A stretch of 64,000 bases of DNA from Nymphaea colorata (GCF_008831285.2 NC_045143.1:24759662-24823661); one strand, 5' to 3'. Counted from the stretch's first letter, positions 23,896 to 37,340 are shown. Notes: generated from the letters alone by a model not told the origin. Numbers and translations: made by a program.

Positions 23896-25280
23896 GCCTG
23901 ATGGGCAGATGATGGCAGCAGCAATACAAAGAATATTCACAATACTTCAACAAGGAAGCATGCCTATTCCAAAAAAAAAAAAGAAAAGTACCCATGAACT
24001 CGGAAGGTGAAAATGGGGTTTGGCTGCTCGAGGGTCTGGATTCATGCTTCCCTTGATTCTCCTAATCTTTGATTTTTTTTTTTTTCCAGAATGATGAAAG
24101 GGGCTTTGCCGGACATCACCGGCTCCTAGACGTTATTGACTGCTTGGTGTCAATAACCCAGGATGGAGAATGATGTCGAGTCAAACAAGTCAAGTTCCTA
24201 TAACTAGAACTCAACTTGTTTACAAGCTCAAGTTGAGCATAAATGAGTAAGTTCAAGTTGAACCCGAGTTGAGTCGACCCATACATTCCTAGGCCCAGCT
24301 GCACCCAACCTCAGCAAGGTGTGGGACCCACTCCCACATATTGTAGTGCCTACGATTGTGAGCCAAGTTAGCCAACTTGGAAAGTTCCTAGATTGTAGGT
24401 GCTCTCCCTTGTTTGAGCCAATGTGATCATGCCAAGAAGGAAACTCCTTTTTTGCCGCCAACACCTAGCTCGACCAATGGGAGAGTCCCTCTTTGAACTT
24501 GCACTCTTGAGATTTCTTGTTATTTTGTTCTACATGCTCGCCTTCTTATTGGTTGCTTTTCATTGTAATTGGGTGCCCTCCCTAATTAAGCCCAATAACT
24601 TACCATTAAGCTTTGTCTTTCTTTTTCCTTAATGGTGTATTTCCATCTTTAGCACTCTTTCCTTTCTTCTTGTCAAATCCCAATGTGATACAATCATACA
24701 AGCCAGTCCCACTAGATCCTTCATTGGTCTTTGAGGTGCAACTCACCCTGTGAGCTCTCCAGAGAGGTGTTTTGTTTATCATGTGTTGCAACTTTGCAAT
24801 AGAGCTCTTATAGCTGTCACCAGCATCTCTCAAAGCATTGCTCTCCTATGCTTGCTAGAAGGGCTTCACCCATGGCCTCATGCTTGTCAACCTCTCATTC
24901 GGATGCCACATCATCCCTTTAGCAAATAAAATATGTTCAAGGCCTTGTTAGACTGTATATTTTGATGTGGGGCAATATCTCATTGTTCATGTCTCTTGAA
25001 GTCGATATAGTATGATTTATGTTGATAATTATTTTTGTTATACCTGGATATGTTTCATGAAAGTGAATTGAAAATTTTTTCTGGTCTCACCTTTTTTGTC
25101 TCTCTGGTCAAAAAATCAATTCTCCAAGTCTGCCCAATTTTCCCAATATGATGGAGGGGGTGAATTTATATCTAGTGACTTCATATAATATATTTTCAGT
25201 AAAGAAATAAAGGAGAATGGTGTTCTATGTCACATGGGTATAGATACGTAATCCAGGTACTAGTACGTGTACTACCTATA

Positions 25281-25306
25281 CACACACAAAGACACACACA
25301 CACACA

Positions 25307-25342
<36 letters not shown>
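25281..25342. repeat. Compound (CA)n-(TA)n microsatellite
   Basis: An imperfect CA run (about 25281-25309) passes directly into an uninterrupted TA run to 25342. Confidence 0.85.
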
Positions 25343-25346
<4 letters not shown>

Positions 25347-25571
25347 ACTTTGGCTATCTAGAGTTACCCAACCATCTAACTAGGGTTATCCATTTGATGT
25401 AAATGGATAGTTGAGAGAAAAGCATGGAGAAAAAAGTGAGAATTAATACTAGATGATGAAAATGCTCATCTTTTTCTTTTTCATTTTTCTTAACCATCTA
25501 TCCTGCTAGATCAGATGGTCCTGGTTAGATGGCGGGGTGACTCTAAAAAGCTAGAGTTACCATTCAATTTG

Positions 25572-25573
<2 letters not shown>

Positions 25574-25640
<67 letters not shown>
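25574..25640. repeat. (TA)n microsatellite, ~33 units
   Basis: An uninterrupted TA dinucleotide run of about 66 bases followed by a TG-rich run. The predicted Tyr-Ile repeat frame across it is an artefact of the repeat. Confidence 0.9.
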
Positions 25641-25641
<1 letters not shown>

Positions 25642-26089
25642 GTGTGTTTGTGTGTGTATACATATAAAATAAAATTTTAAGCCAATAAACATATAAATTC
25701 ATTGTTTACATTTATAAAATATATATTACTGAAAAAATGCTACAAAATAGATCAAAAACTAAAAAAATATATCAAAAAAATTACAAAAAATTAAGTCTGT
25801 CATGTCCAAGCAGTGTGTAGTACTAGCACCAGTGTCGTGTCATCTCAACATGGTACTTCTATCTTTTAGAAGTGTTTGTATTGTATAGATGGTATCTTAT
25901 ATGCATACACCTTAACAACATTAGATTATTAAACAGAAACATAAGCACATTGTTGAACTTGAAAGTGCAAAGAACATGTATGAGACTGATCTCCTCATCT
26001 CCTTATAACGTAGAAGCATTTCATATTGTCGTATATTTGATCATCAGATTACGTATGATGTAGTTTGAAGATAAAACTCAATATTATAC

Positions 26090-26800
26090 ATTGTTTGGCG
26101 TCCATCAAACTTTTTTTTACTTGCATGTTTTTGGAAGTGCTCGTTATGTACATATTGATGGATCCTAGACACCTAAATTTCAAGACACAGCTTTCATGTA
26201 TAGGCTTGTGGGTTATGCTGATGAGTATAAAGGACGGTGGTGCCAATGATACAACCCTGTTCACAAATCGGTGAAAGTGTTGCATAATGTTGTTTTTGAT
26301 GAACTGAAATTTGGTTAGTGCTATGAATAGAGTTCTTGATCAAGACCAATGGTTAGGGTCTATTAACCATGGCTGAATGCAAAACCCTTTGCTAGTATTG
26401 AGGGGGGTTGTTACTACATGTGCCTACAACAACAAAGACATGCTACATAAGTTCCAGAGTTGGTCTCCCAAGAAAGCCCATTAGCATTAAGTAGATTCAA
26501 GGGTATCACTCACACTTGTTGAGGGAGAGAAACCTTGATCTTGCCGACAGTTCCTGTTCAACACCTACTTCTTCAACTTTGTCTCATGTCCTCGTTTTTT
26601 GTTGTTTTATATGTTCTCGTCATCCAATTGAAAAATGGGTGGGATGACAATTTTCCCATAGAATTTCAATCATTCTTAGCTGCTATGAATGAGGAGTGAT
26701 GGATCAATTACATTTTATCAAACTACCAATTCCAGAAAGTGGTTTGAATTTATGAATGATTAGATTGAAGCTCTTCATGAATGTTGTATTTGGGAGATTG
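26090..26800 (+). pseudogene. Degenerate Copia integrase-to-RT fragment
   Basis: Decayed frames retain the post-integrase block: FGSARYVHIDGS, LVGYADEYKG and VKVLHNVVFDE (26125-26310), corresponding to the Copia FGC...FLGYS..QKGY...V.FDE region that follows the integrase core. Further right, around 26685-26700, AMNEE fits the start of the RT domain. Stops and frameshifts are frequent and no LTR was identified. It may belong to the same old insertion as the relic at 23236-23895, though the order is reversed relative to a single element. Confidence 0.55.
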
Positions 26801-26949
26801 CGATATGAGGTCTCTCCTTGTCACCTCCATTTTTTTCTAAAGATTATGATAAAATTATATTGTTTTGCAAGCATGACAATGGTGCACAAGGGTGAATGAA
26901 AATGATCAATTCCAATTTATAGGTGTAGAATTATGGATATCGAAGAAGA

Positions 26950-27948
26950 GGAGAAACATTGATTTAATATGGAAAACCCTTCAAAACTGAAGGAAAAACA
27001 CGACAGAGGTGAATGAACAACGCTCACTAGCTGCAGTCCTTTCACTCTCTTAATTTCATTAAAAAATAAATTAGGGTTAAAAACACCCCTCTTAAGTGAC
27101 GATGGTCACCACACTTAAGAGTTGGACAAGGCGGGTTTGGACCAGCGACCCGTCTAGATACAAACTTGTTAACATTTTCCCTCAAGTTCGGGTCAAACAT
27201 GCTCAACTTGCTTACATTCTTCTCAAACTGAGTAGACAACAAAGCTTTTGTTCACACATTTGCAACTTGATCATCATACTTCATATATGGTAAGACAAGC
27301 TCTTCGAAGTCAATTCTCTCACGAATGAAACGTCGATCAATCTCCATATGCTTGGACCTATCATGTAACACTGGATTGTTTGCAAGATTTATATCTGACT
27401 TATTATCGCAGTATATCTTCATAGGTATCAACTATCAACACTTTTAGACACAATAATTTTAGAAACTCCCATGGCTACAACACGGTACTCAGCCTCGACA
27501 CTCGAACGGGAACAAACATTTTTCCTTTTACTTCTCCACACCACCAAGTTACCTCCCAAATAGACACAATAGCTAATGGTAGACCTTGTATCAATGCAGT
27601 CAACCCAGTTAGCATCAAAATATCATTCAATGTTCAGCTGATCTTGTCTCACATACAAAAGGCATGTACTAGGGTTCTTCTTCAAATAGCATAAGATTCT
27701 TTCAGCAGCTTCCCAATGAGCATTAGTAGCAGCATGCATAAATTGACTCATCACATTCATTGTAAAGGTGATGTCGGGTCTAGTGAGAGTTAGATAATCC
27801 CAACTAACCGCTCTGATGTTTCCCTTTAGCTTCATCATGAAGCAACTTCCCATTTTAATACTGATCTTATGAAATCTATTGGAGTAGGATATTGTCGGGT
27901 CAGCCAAGTTTCCCCATCTCTTTCAACAAGTCAATAATGTACTTTCTT
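26950..27948 (-). pseudogene. Copia-6 relic: RT end, RNase H and 3' LTR
   Basis: Reading the minus strand from 27948: KYIIDLLKEMGKLG, LTRPDITFTMNVMSQFMHA, ILCYLKKNPSTCLLYVRQDQ, then diverged RNase H text matching the YCDNKSAINLA and DRTKHVEIDRHFI blocks (27300-27430) and the KLSMFD tail near 27200. These are the last domains of a Copia polyprotein with several stops. The polypurine-tract-like sequence ends near 27180, followed by a presumed 3' LTR (about 26950-27172). The 5' part ends abruptly at 27948 where a GTATCG-rich element begins. Confidence 0.7.
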
Positions 27949-28700
27949 TCAATGTTATCTGTATCGTATGATACGAACGCATATCGTACGATACGCTTAC
28001 GATACACGATACGGCCGTGTATCATAGACGTATCACCCGTATCGCATGATATAGGGAAATTTTTAAGAAAAGGGCCCCAATGTCCCCTTTTTTTGCGTCT
28101 TATTGTATATACGCTATTCTCTCTCTCTCTTTTCTTGTTTCTAAACACTTCAAGAGACGTGGGAGGGAGAGATTTTCCTCATTTGCATCAAGTTTTGCCC
28201 GTGAGAAAAGGTTTCTTTCTCGTAGAGGGCACAGTGGAAAGCTTGGAGAAAGAGGGTTTTTTGGTTTTTTGGTGACATTCCGATTGCAACAGAGGGGATA
28301 GAAAAAACACTTAATGAATAAAATGAAAATGATGATGCAGATGACAATTGACCAGGCTTTTTGTTGAATAATGAAAGATGATAACTATGTCTATATGTTT
28401 TGACTTCTGAACTTATGAATTGTGATGTAATCAAATATGCTTCGGCTGCTTAGTATGTTATTTTGATTTATTATGTTATTTTGATTTTTGAATGTCTGAT
28501 TTCTTATTTTGGAATTTGTTGTTCATATTCATACTTCATACTTTCATAGTTCATACTTTATATACATGAATGATGAATGTTCATTTAAATACATTTTTAT
28601 TTATTTTTTTTCTGATTTTTTCTTGTTTTTTCATATTTTTTTAGATTTTTTTAGATTTTTTTTGTATTTTTTTATATTTTAACCTAACTAGGTCGAGCCT
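27949..28700 (+). mobile_element. hAT-like GTATCG-rich element, copy B (left part)
   Basis: Starts CAATGTTATCTGTATCGTATG and continues with repeated GTATCGTACGATACG-type palindromes to about 28055, then a short C/T-rich stretch, like the left end of the element at 41930. It abuts the interrupted Copia-6 coding sequence, so it probably inserted there. The right end is not certain; T-rich tracts near 28590-28680 resemble those before the right end of the other copies. No transposase is encoded. Confidence 0.45.
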
Positions 28701-29855
28701 GGGCTCTGGTTTTAGGCATCGAGCTTAACCCCGGGCTCAGGTCAAACGCCGATGCATTGTGCCATAGAACTACGGATTGCCTTCCCGAGGGCGGAGCCTG
28801 TCCTAGCATTAGCTATGAGCCTCTCAAAATTTGACAAAATAAAATTTTATAGTTATAATGTTGACACTTTTTCATTTGACTCCTGAAAATTATAAATTGC
28901 ATTTCAGTCTCCTTAAAAGAAGTTGAGAAATACAAATTAACCCCTTAAAACAAAATTTCTAGATCAAACCCTTCATGAAATAGTCTTCTGCCAGTACTCT
29001 CAAGGCATTGCCTATAAACGCACGGGACATTGCACATATTTTGTTCTCAGTAATTATTAAATTGTTTACATGTGATGAACAATCAATATTTTGAATAAAT
29101 TTAAAATGAAATTATTTGTTGAGCTTTAAATGATAAGTCATCGAATTACAAATCACTGAGTCCTGCGCTCAAGCCGATCTTTTCAATTAAATGCATACGC
29201 GCAAACATATTAAATTTTCTCTCACTGCATGATGCATTATTCGTATGACTTAATGCCCTAATTATAGTTAGTTTTTGTTTGACACAGCAACGCGATATTT
29301 CCTTTAATTCCCATTTGCTTTGTTTTATTGTTTTCCTTCCAATAGAACTTGGAACTTCTCGCATTGGTTGAACCCTGCACCTTAAGAGATGGAGTCAACT
29401 TCTCAATGTAATAAATAATGCTAGTTTTAATGCAAAGTTATTATCACAAGATTTACTAGGATTTGAATAATGACATAGTATACCCTATAGTGTTTTTACT
29501 AGGTTTGTAAAGCTACCCTATGCGTAGACATACTTAAAATGCAATTAAGCTTGGGCATCAGTCGGGCTGGGTTGGCTGAAGACTTGACAAAGCTAGGCTT
29601 GGGACAGCTCAAAGCCCTTGTTAAGAGCTCAAGCCCAGCTTGCTTAGTTATGGGTTGGGCTTACCATTTTGATTTGACATCCACTCATATTTAAAAGCGT
29701 TTACATTTTAAATTTTAATATCTCAGACAACCTTGGCGACATGCCGATACTATTTAAGGGAGCCATAGCCTATGAGTGACACATTGAATAGTTTTATAAG
29801 AGAAACATTGTTGACCTGTTGGGAGATTTTAACTGAGCCGACTGGAGTCATGCCA

Positions 29856-29931
<76 letters not shown>

Positions 29932-30353
29932 AAAGAGAGAGAGAACCACTCGTGATTCATGGCACTTCAGTCAAGTGATGCAACATGCATCATGCTCTAG
30001 CAGAATCATTAATGTTAGTGGTCGTTTGATAAAATTAACAAACTGTTACGGTTTCATAAACCAATCCAAAAAATACAGTTGTATCTACATAGTATTTCAT
30101 GCATCTACTTTAATTTTTAAAACATATTTATAAGACTTAATAATTCGTTATTATTACTAAACAGACTCTTAATCTTCACATAAGCATTTGCCATAATTTA
30201 TGATGCAATAATTGTTCATAGTGTTTTTGATAATAATTTTTGAGTAACTAATATTTTTTAAATGTTAAGTTTTTAACCATCGGGGAGCATTCGACCCCTA
30301 TATATAATATATATACTGGTACTAATAACAACAATAAATAACAACAACACTTA
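28701..30353. other. Non-coding AT-rich sequence
   Basis: No gene or element ends were recognised apart from the microsatellite at 29859-29942. Confidence 0.45.
29859..29942. repeat. Compound (TA)n-(GA)n microsatellite
   Basis: About 16 TA units pass directly into a long GA run with a short AAAAAGAAA interruption. Confidence 0.9.
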
Positions 30354-30424
30354 ATGTTCTCGTTGTTTTCGTATTTAAAGCAATTCAAAGTGGAGCCGTT
30401 GTGCGCGCTCACTCACTATTTTAT

Positions 30425-30446
30425 CTATATATATATATATAAAAGT
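30425..30446 (+). promoter_or_regulatory. Candidate TATA region of the exostosin gene
   Basis: A (TA)n run ending TATATATAAAAG lies about 235 bp before the ATG at 30679. The sequence between is C/T-rich, as in plant 5' untranslated leaders. It could equally be a simple repeat. Confidence 0.3.
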
Positions 30447-30678
30447 ATGTATCCACTCCCGTCTCTTTTCTCATCCAAAAGCAATTCCGAGAGCTGTCGT
30501 TGCTATCGCGGCCCCTTTCTCCCTCAACCACTCCTCTTTCTCGTTATTCTGTATAGTATAGTTGGTAGGAGGCGACTCTACCATCTGGAGATATTTTCGA
30601 GATGGCAGCGTCCGTGAAATCCCCATAAGATAAGATCTTGATTCTCCGAAAACCCTGAAAGCTTGATATCTTTATGAA

Positions 30679-33600
30679 ATGACCATATTTAACAAATGGA
30701 GTTGTTCGTGGTCTCTGACTGCTACAATCGTGTCCCTTGTTCTGCTATTCTCCATTGTCCATATCTTCTTCTTTCCTTTTGTCCCATCTTCCCTCGATTA
30801 CATCGGCTTTCGACAGATTCAGAGCCAGTGTACGCCGAACAATACGTCCATTATGGGGAAATTGAACGCAACGTTTGATTCGATTTCAGTCGATCGATTT
30901 ATGGTAGACGCTCACGGAGCAGTGACCTACCGCAACGCCCCGTGGAAAGCTGCTATCGGGAAATGGCTCTTAGGCTGCGATCCGGTTACAGAAGCGATCG
31001 AGATTAACGAGGTACCAGCATGTCTACGTAAACTCATTTGAGCACGTGGTGGTGTTTGAGATTTTGGTCGCTGCGAGGTGACATTACGATATATGTGATA
31101 ATTCTTGGTCCATGGCCGTTGCGTTGTTTAAATTTAATTGCGAATTATGCCTGCGCTCTGTCTTGTCTGTGGTTGGGCTGACATTGTAGGGTTCTGTGCA
31201 GTCTGAGAGTTTTATTTTTATTATTATTATTTTTTTAACTGTTAGATTTGAATGGAGGTATTGACGAGCAGTTTCCTTTTATTTTAATTGATTTTTTTGA
31301 GTAATTCTTTGGTTGCTTTGTCATTGAGATGGTAGTGTTGATAATTTTAGGGCTGAGTATTATTTTTCTTGTTCGTAACTATTTAGGTTCTTGGGAGTTT
31401 TTTTGTTGTTGCTGTATCCACATCGTAGTGGCCGTGCCAAAAAAAAAAAAAGAGAAAAGAATCTAAAAAATCCGTTTCTGTATTTTACGATTAGGATAAT
31501 TTCTACATGAAATACGTCCATTTTATATTTCCGCGTGCAAGTTCAGCTATAAATTGCAATTCCATCTGATCACGTTATATCGTTAACTGCTTGTAATTAT
31601 CACACGGACACTTGGCATGTAAATATCTCATTGAGGAGAACGATGAGTTCTCAAACAAGCCTGGACACTTCATGGAAAAAGTCAAGCTAATTGCAAATGC
31701 AGTCAACAAATTTTCTGTGAATTTTGTCTGTTTTTATTTTGATTGCTTATTATAGATTAATTTGTATGTTTTATTTGAAATTTGTCATCAATAATTTTCT
31801 GCTTTAGTATCGTACATTTAAATTGAAATAAAATTATTCTTCAAAGGTTTGCACTTGAATGGTGTCCATCTATTCATGGATGCTGGCAATATTTTAAAAT
31901 ATTATACTTTATGGCCAAAATAGTCCAAACAATATGATTTTCAAAAAATCATGTTAATTACAAAATGTCACGAAGAAATGAATATAGCAAAAATATTGCT
32001 AACATCACAATGTTCTTCGCTTTTCTATTTAAAGCACATTTTTTCATTTTTTGTTTCTTTTATAATTTAATACAATATTATGAAATATTTGTCCATACTT
32101 ATCTAAAAAAGTGTAAAAACTCATCAGGTCATGTTATTTTTATCACTTTCTAATTTATTTCAACTACCAATAATTATTTCCTAAGATAACAAATTAAACT
32201 GATAAAAACCATCTTGAGAATTTGCCAAGAACGAACTGATGACAATTATATTTACTAAATCAGATCCAAGCAAAGGTTTTGGCAAGTTGGGTTCAGGAAT
32301 TTTGACCAGATGTTCTAGTATTCAGTATGTTAAAGTTCTATTTGTTGCTTCCAGCTTTCCTCTAAGTGTTTTCTATTTGGGCAGAACATAAGGGGCAAAA
32401 GTTGCACGAATGGCTGCAGTGGTCAAGGCGTTTGTAACCAGCACTTGGGAAGATGCAGATGCTTCCACGGATTTGGGGGTTGGTAAATAAAAATATTAAT
32501 TCTTTTTATTTGCTTTTAATCCATAAAGCCATAAAATACAGACAAACTAGGGAAATTACAAGTAACATGTGTGCCTCTCTATAATTACAGAAGACTGAAC
32601 GGTGGGCCATGTTCAATTGTCATTTTGCTGTCCAAAATGTGTCTATCCTCTAAAATACTTTCATCTCACTGTAGTTACTTATAAAAAATGTAAGTGCAGT
32701 CCTGAGAATTCATTGCATGAAGTTTTTCTTGCCCTTGCTACTTTTGGTCACATTGATTAGTCATTAATGTTGACTTTCCCTTTTATTAATCTTAAAACTT
32801 TAATCCACTATAAATGTAATACTTATCATGATTTTTTAACTCTATGTTCATATTAAACTTGTGAGGTTTCTTTTATTTATTTTTTGTCAAGTAGCCTGGG
32901 GAAGTAGAGACAAACTCAGTTATTGGACTGCAATTCTACCATCTAGACCGTTGTTGTATGTAATACAGCATATAGTACAACGTGTTACCTTACATAGCAC
33001 AATTTAAGAAAATCGATGCATCATACCCCTGGAACTAGTTTCATTGTTTCGGGGGGTATAACTACACTGTATCGGCTGTACCTGTAACTTATCGGATGTT
33101 ATGTTATGGTACTATATGGTGTGTATCTTTTGCTGCACGTTCAAATTACGACAAAGTGACCCAAAAGTTTGCCTTTGAACTTAAAGTTGCATGAAGCCCT
33201 TAAGGACAGACTCTTCCCTTGAAAAGTTGGAAGTTTCATGTGACCTCCAAACTTGTTTCTTGTGATGTCAGGGGACGGGTGCTCTGAGAGGTTGCATTTT
33301 GGCTGCAATTATGAATCTTCTTCCGAGCTACCTTTTGGACGATGGGTTGTTTCCATATGTCCTGCTCATTGTGATACAACAAGGGCAATGTGTTTTTGTG
33401 GAGCAGGAACCAGATATCCAAATCGCCCTGTTGCAGAAGCTTGTGGATTTCAATTCAAGTATGGTTCCACTTTGCAGATTCTGTCTATTAAGTTTATAAT
33501 TTTTTTGGGTTTTTAATGTTTGTATTTGTTTCAGCACATATGAGGAACATGGCCTACCGAAGGTGATCAACTGGTCAAGGCCTGATTTTGAGAATATATT

Positions 33601-35488
33601 TACAAATGATAGCACCAGGCATGGTTGGTGCAATGTTGTGCCTGAGGATGCATATGCTTCTAGAGTCAAATTCAAGCAAGAGTGTGATTGTAAATATGAC
33701 TGCACAGTGGGAAGGTTTTGTGAGATACCAACAACCTGTAGCTGCATTAACCAGTGTTCAGGGCATGGACATTGTCGGGGTGGTTTCTGCGAGGTTAGAG
33801 ATGCAGAAACTTTCTATTCATATGTTCATAGGACCAATATTGTAAAATGCATAACATAACCATATTAGCCAGCCTAAAGTTAGGTATCTAATGTAATGTA
33901 ACATAAAAAAAAATGCAAATTTGACTTTTTAAAAAAAAATATATAAAATATAAAAGAAAAATAAATCTAAAAAATAAGCAAAGTAGAAGAAAAGGAACAA
34001 ATGCTCCTTATGGAAAACACAAATTGCATAAAAATAAGAAAATGAGCAGTTACATGCTGCCCACGACATGCACATTTTCATTAGAAATAATTGAAATTAC
34101 TAGTTGACCACTTAAATTTCTCTCATTGTTTAAATGCTTTCAAATGAATAAGTTTTGTTTTGCATGACTTACCCCTTGAACTCTTAGTCTCAAAACTTGA
34201 ATTTTTTTAATTTGGAGGATGGACATAGGGTCTTATATGAAAAACCATGGAAGCCCATGATTCAACCTGTAATGTTATAGTAAGTATCGAGTGCACGCCA
34301 TGCTACATTACGAAATTACAAAAAAGGTTACAAGATAAAAAAAAAAAACTTTACATGGCCTATGTTCCTTGAGGCTAAATATGAACTTTACCATGAAGCA
34401 CGTTCTTATACTTTTAGAGTACTTAAAAGAAAAGGACTAAGCCTAGGTACATAGTTTTCATGCATATCAGTATCTGTTGCGCGTAGTGCAGGTTTTATGT
34501 GCATATGCATCATAATTTTGAATTCTGCTTTTGCAGCATGATTGCATGAATCTTCATCATGGTTTTTATTTCAATTAAAGTAGGATTTTGCTGTAAAAAT
34601 GTTTGAGAAATTAGGTTATAAAACATAAAGCATCTTCAAGTTGCCAGTTCAAATACCTTGGGTTGATCTTCGCAAATTGAGTTTTATTTTGATAAAAACT
34701 GTTATTTGAAGCTCAGATTAGGTTGTAAAATACACTATATTCAGTACAGTATGCATATGGCCAAATTGCACTCTGATTCTAATGGTTCCTTTCTAGCAAG
34801 TATAACACAACAACCTTGTTATATTGTTTTATCTTCTTTTCACTGAATGAATTGGAACCTTTATTATGAATGTTGGATATCACATACTTGAGTACTGTTG
34901 CAGTGTCATGGTGGCTGGTATGGAATTGACTGTAGTACCCCATCTGTTTCATCAGCTATGCAGAATTGGCCTCTATGGCTTCGGCCAGCTACTGTTCTTG
35001 TGCCTGATAGGGAACATCTAGACGTAAATGTTAAGGCTATGGTGAAGAAGAAAAGGCCACTTATTTATGTCTATGACTTACCACCAGAATATAATAGTCA
35101 TCTCCTTGAGGTTTGTTAAATCACTATGGATGATGTACTTGTCACCGATCATATGATTTGCATGTCATGCATCTTATTTTGTCTAATGCAGGGTCGTCAT
35201 TTCAAGTTCCAGTGCATGAACAGAATCTATGATGGAAAAAATGGTACTATATGGACAGAACAATTGTATGGTTCCCAGGTACACAGAAATGTATGCTTCA
35301 AAATGATTCTGGAGAAAAGTTTAGGCCATGAACCTCATGAGTTGCCCTTTCAGGTTGCACTATTGGAAAGCATCTTGGCAAGCCCTTATCGAACACAAAA
35401 TGGAGACGAGGCAGACTTTTTTTATGTTCCTGTGCTGGATGCATGTTTAATTACCCGTGCTGATGATTCTCCTCACTTGAGTATGGAG
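30679..35488 (+). CDS. GT47 exostosin-family glycosyltransferase with EGF-like modules, 3'-incomplete
   Basis: Golgi type II membrane glycosyltransferase of the plant exostosin (GT47) group, similar to Arabidopsis At3g57630, which is about 790 residues long. Seven exons with GT-AG borders and matching phases: 30679-31011, 32385-32478, 33272-33458, 33535-33793, 34904-35110, 35192-35278, 35354-35488 (434 codons). Order: short cytosolic tail; signal anchor about residues 11-35 ([20 protein letters not shown]); [15 protein letters not shown]; cysteine-rich EGF-like modules ([66 protein letters not shown]); then the start of the GT47 domain ([37 protein letters not shown]). No stop or frameshift is seen. 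Exons for the remaining ~350 catalytic residues are absent from the window. Either the gene is truncated or the next intron exceeds 28 kb. Acceptor and sugar donor are not known from sequence. Confidence 0.85.
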
Positions 35489-36675
35489 GTGTGACATTAG
35501 TAACTGCTGCGTATCATTACCCATTTTTACGTTTTATTGTTCTCTGATGATATTATAGAACAAAACATAGCATCACTTTTTTGGCGAGTAGTTGATCTTT
35601 GAAGTGTTCAGTAGCATTATGAGAGGATGATGTTTATGTTCCTGGCATTTAACTTGGATGGTTTACTATTTGAATTGACAAATACAATTAATCTATGAAT
35701 TTTAAACTTGCTTACTGTTTATATAAGTTTTTCGCTTCTTGTCTCTTTTGATCCAAAAAGGATCAGTAGTAGATACCTCAAATGCTTCACAAACTAATTT
35801 ACTAGAATTATGGTATACCAGCCTTATACTGTTTCATAGTTCTCCAGATGAGAGTAACAAAAACCTGAGCATGAGCAAGAAATTAACCTAAGGGCTCCAC
35901 ACATAGCTAGATGAAAGATGAGTCTACTTGTGGCATTGAGGCTGAAGGATGGGGACCTTATACCAAGGGTGCACATCTCTTTCTGCTCAGGCAACACCAA
36001 GCCAGGATTCTTTCGCTTGGTAGAAAAGGGGCATCTGGAGGTTTTATGTCCTTCAGGGGAAAAGGCAATGGGATACAGAATCCATTGTAAACACCCTGAT
36101 GATTAGTTTTGAGGAGATAATTTTAAATATTGATTTTCAATTAAACCATTGAAAGGTGCTTTTCAAATTATTAAAAACTGGTTCTCACAATAGTCAAAAG
36201 AGTTTGGGTTGAACTCAGAGAATGAGATAGAAACAATAATAAAATCAAATTGCTCAAACAATCACATAAGTTTTATTCCCTTAAAAGTGAAATGTTTGCA
36301 CCTAATACACCATAAACATAATCTACGACAAGGGGTTCAATAATTAAAAGGTTTATTAATTACAAACTGACAAAATGAGTAAAGGAAAAACACCCAAGGA
36401 AATAATGGAAATAATAATCTAAACTGCTTTGAAGCTCGGTCTTGTTCCTTAAGGGTTCAGTTAGTTCATGGTTCCGATCCAAGTGCTCCAGTTGGCTCCA
36501 TAAAGATCCTCAACTATCCTGAATTGGTCACCTATGCCCGCCCTCTGAATTGGTCACCTGTCCCTGCCCTCATCATGGTTTAAATTCCAACCTACGTGAC
36601 AATCAACAAGCACAAAATGTGAAGCAACACAAAATTCTAATCCTGAATGAAAACATAGACTATCCTATACAATAC
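35489..36675. other. Start of exostosin intron 7 or flanking sequence
   Basis: Begins with a GT donor directly after exon 7 and is AT-rich. No exon matching the rest of the GT47 domain was found. The open frame at 35918-36106 has no recognisable similarity. It ends at AATAC, the target duplication of Copia-1. Confidence 0.5.
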
Positions 36676-36960
36676 TGTTAGAATATGTTGTTGTGGGAAC
36701 CGGGTCCATATCTGGACCCGGTTCTATGGGGCGCGGGTACCGAGGCGGGCTCGGTACCCTAGGCGGCTTCTCCTCTCTCCCTCTTTATATTGTCACTTAT
36801 GTTTAAGTGTTGAATTAAGTGAAATAGAATTTTCTCTCTCCTAGGGTTGCGGTGAGCCCCTAGGTCAGAGCTTCCCCGTGGTTTTTCACCTCTTTCTGAG
36901 GTTTTCCACGTATATTGTGTGTTCGTTCACTACTCTCTCTTTGTGGTTCGTGTTTCTACA
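36676..36960 (+). repeat. Copia-1 5' LTR (285 bp)
   Basis: Starts TGTTAGAATATG and ends GTGTTTCTACA (TG...CA). It is preceded by the target duplication and followed by the tRNA primer-binding site. It should carry the element's promoter. Confidence 0.9.
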
Positions 36961-36973
36961 TGGTATCAGAGCC
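36961..36973 (+). promoter_or_regulatory. Copia-1 primer-binding site
   Basis: TGGTATCAGAGCC directly abuts the 5' LTR. This motif is complementary to the 3' part of plant initiator methionine tRNA, the usual minus-strand primer for plant Copia elements. Confidence 0.9.
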
Positions 36974-37199
36974 AGCGAAGTTGGAGAAGCGTTTTTTTTT
37001 TCCCGAGGATCGTTAAGTTTTTTCGTCGCCCGACGCCGTTGAAGTTCCGGCGCCGCTGCTGCCCTTGTGACGTCGCCCTGCTCTGCCGCCGCCGTCCTCT
37101 GTTCCGCCGTCCTCTGTTGCGCCTCCGCAGTCCTCCGTTCGGCCCGTTCTTGGTTTCTGCCACCGTGGGTGGCCTCTGTGTTGCGCCGTCGCCTGCCTT

Positions 37200-37320
37200 C
37201 CGTCGCCGCTGCCTCATTCCCGCCGTCGTCGCCACTGCCTCATTCCCGTCGCCGCTGCCTCATTCCCGCCGCTGCCTCATTCCCGTCGTCGCTGCCTCAT
37301 TCCCGCCGCTGTGCCTCTTG
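37200..37320 (+). repeat. Tandem ~18-21 bp repeats in the Copia-1 leader
   Basis: The unit GCTGCCTCATTCCCG(C/T)CG occurs about six times in the GC-rich leader between the primer-binding site and gag. The copies differ in length by multiples of three. No ATG lies in frame upstream except at 37311; the likely gag start is 37341. Confidence 0.75.
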
Positions 37321-37340
37321 TTGCTGTGTGCTTGTTTGTG

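Larger units (their letters stand above)
23896..26089. other. Non-coding sequence with microsatellites
   Basis: No gene was seen. It includes a TCTATGTCACATGGGTAT motif near 25224 resembling the terminal repeat of the 21859 element, a Ser/Leu-poor AT-rich spacer, and two long AT microsatellites listed separately. Confidence 0.4.

Noticed and set aside
25511-25702. Tyr-Ile repeat protein over the TA microsatellite
   Set aside because: Pure translation of a dinucleotide repeat.
27949-28060. GTATCG palindrome cluster as a CRISPR-like or origin-like array
   Set aside because: No regular spacers. The units are irregular, and the same arrays mark the ends of a plant DNA transposon elsewhere in the window.
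35918-36106. 62-residue frame as the next exostosin exon
   Set aside because: No match to the GT47 region expected next and no splice-site support.
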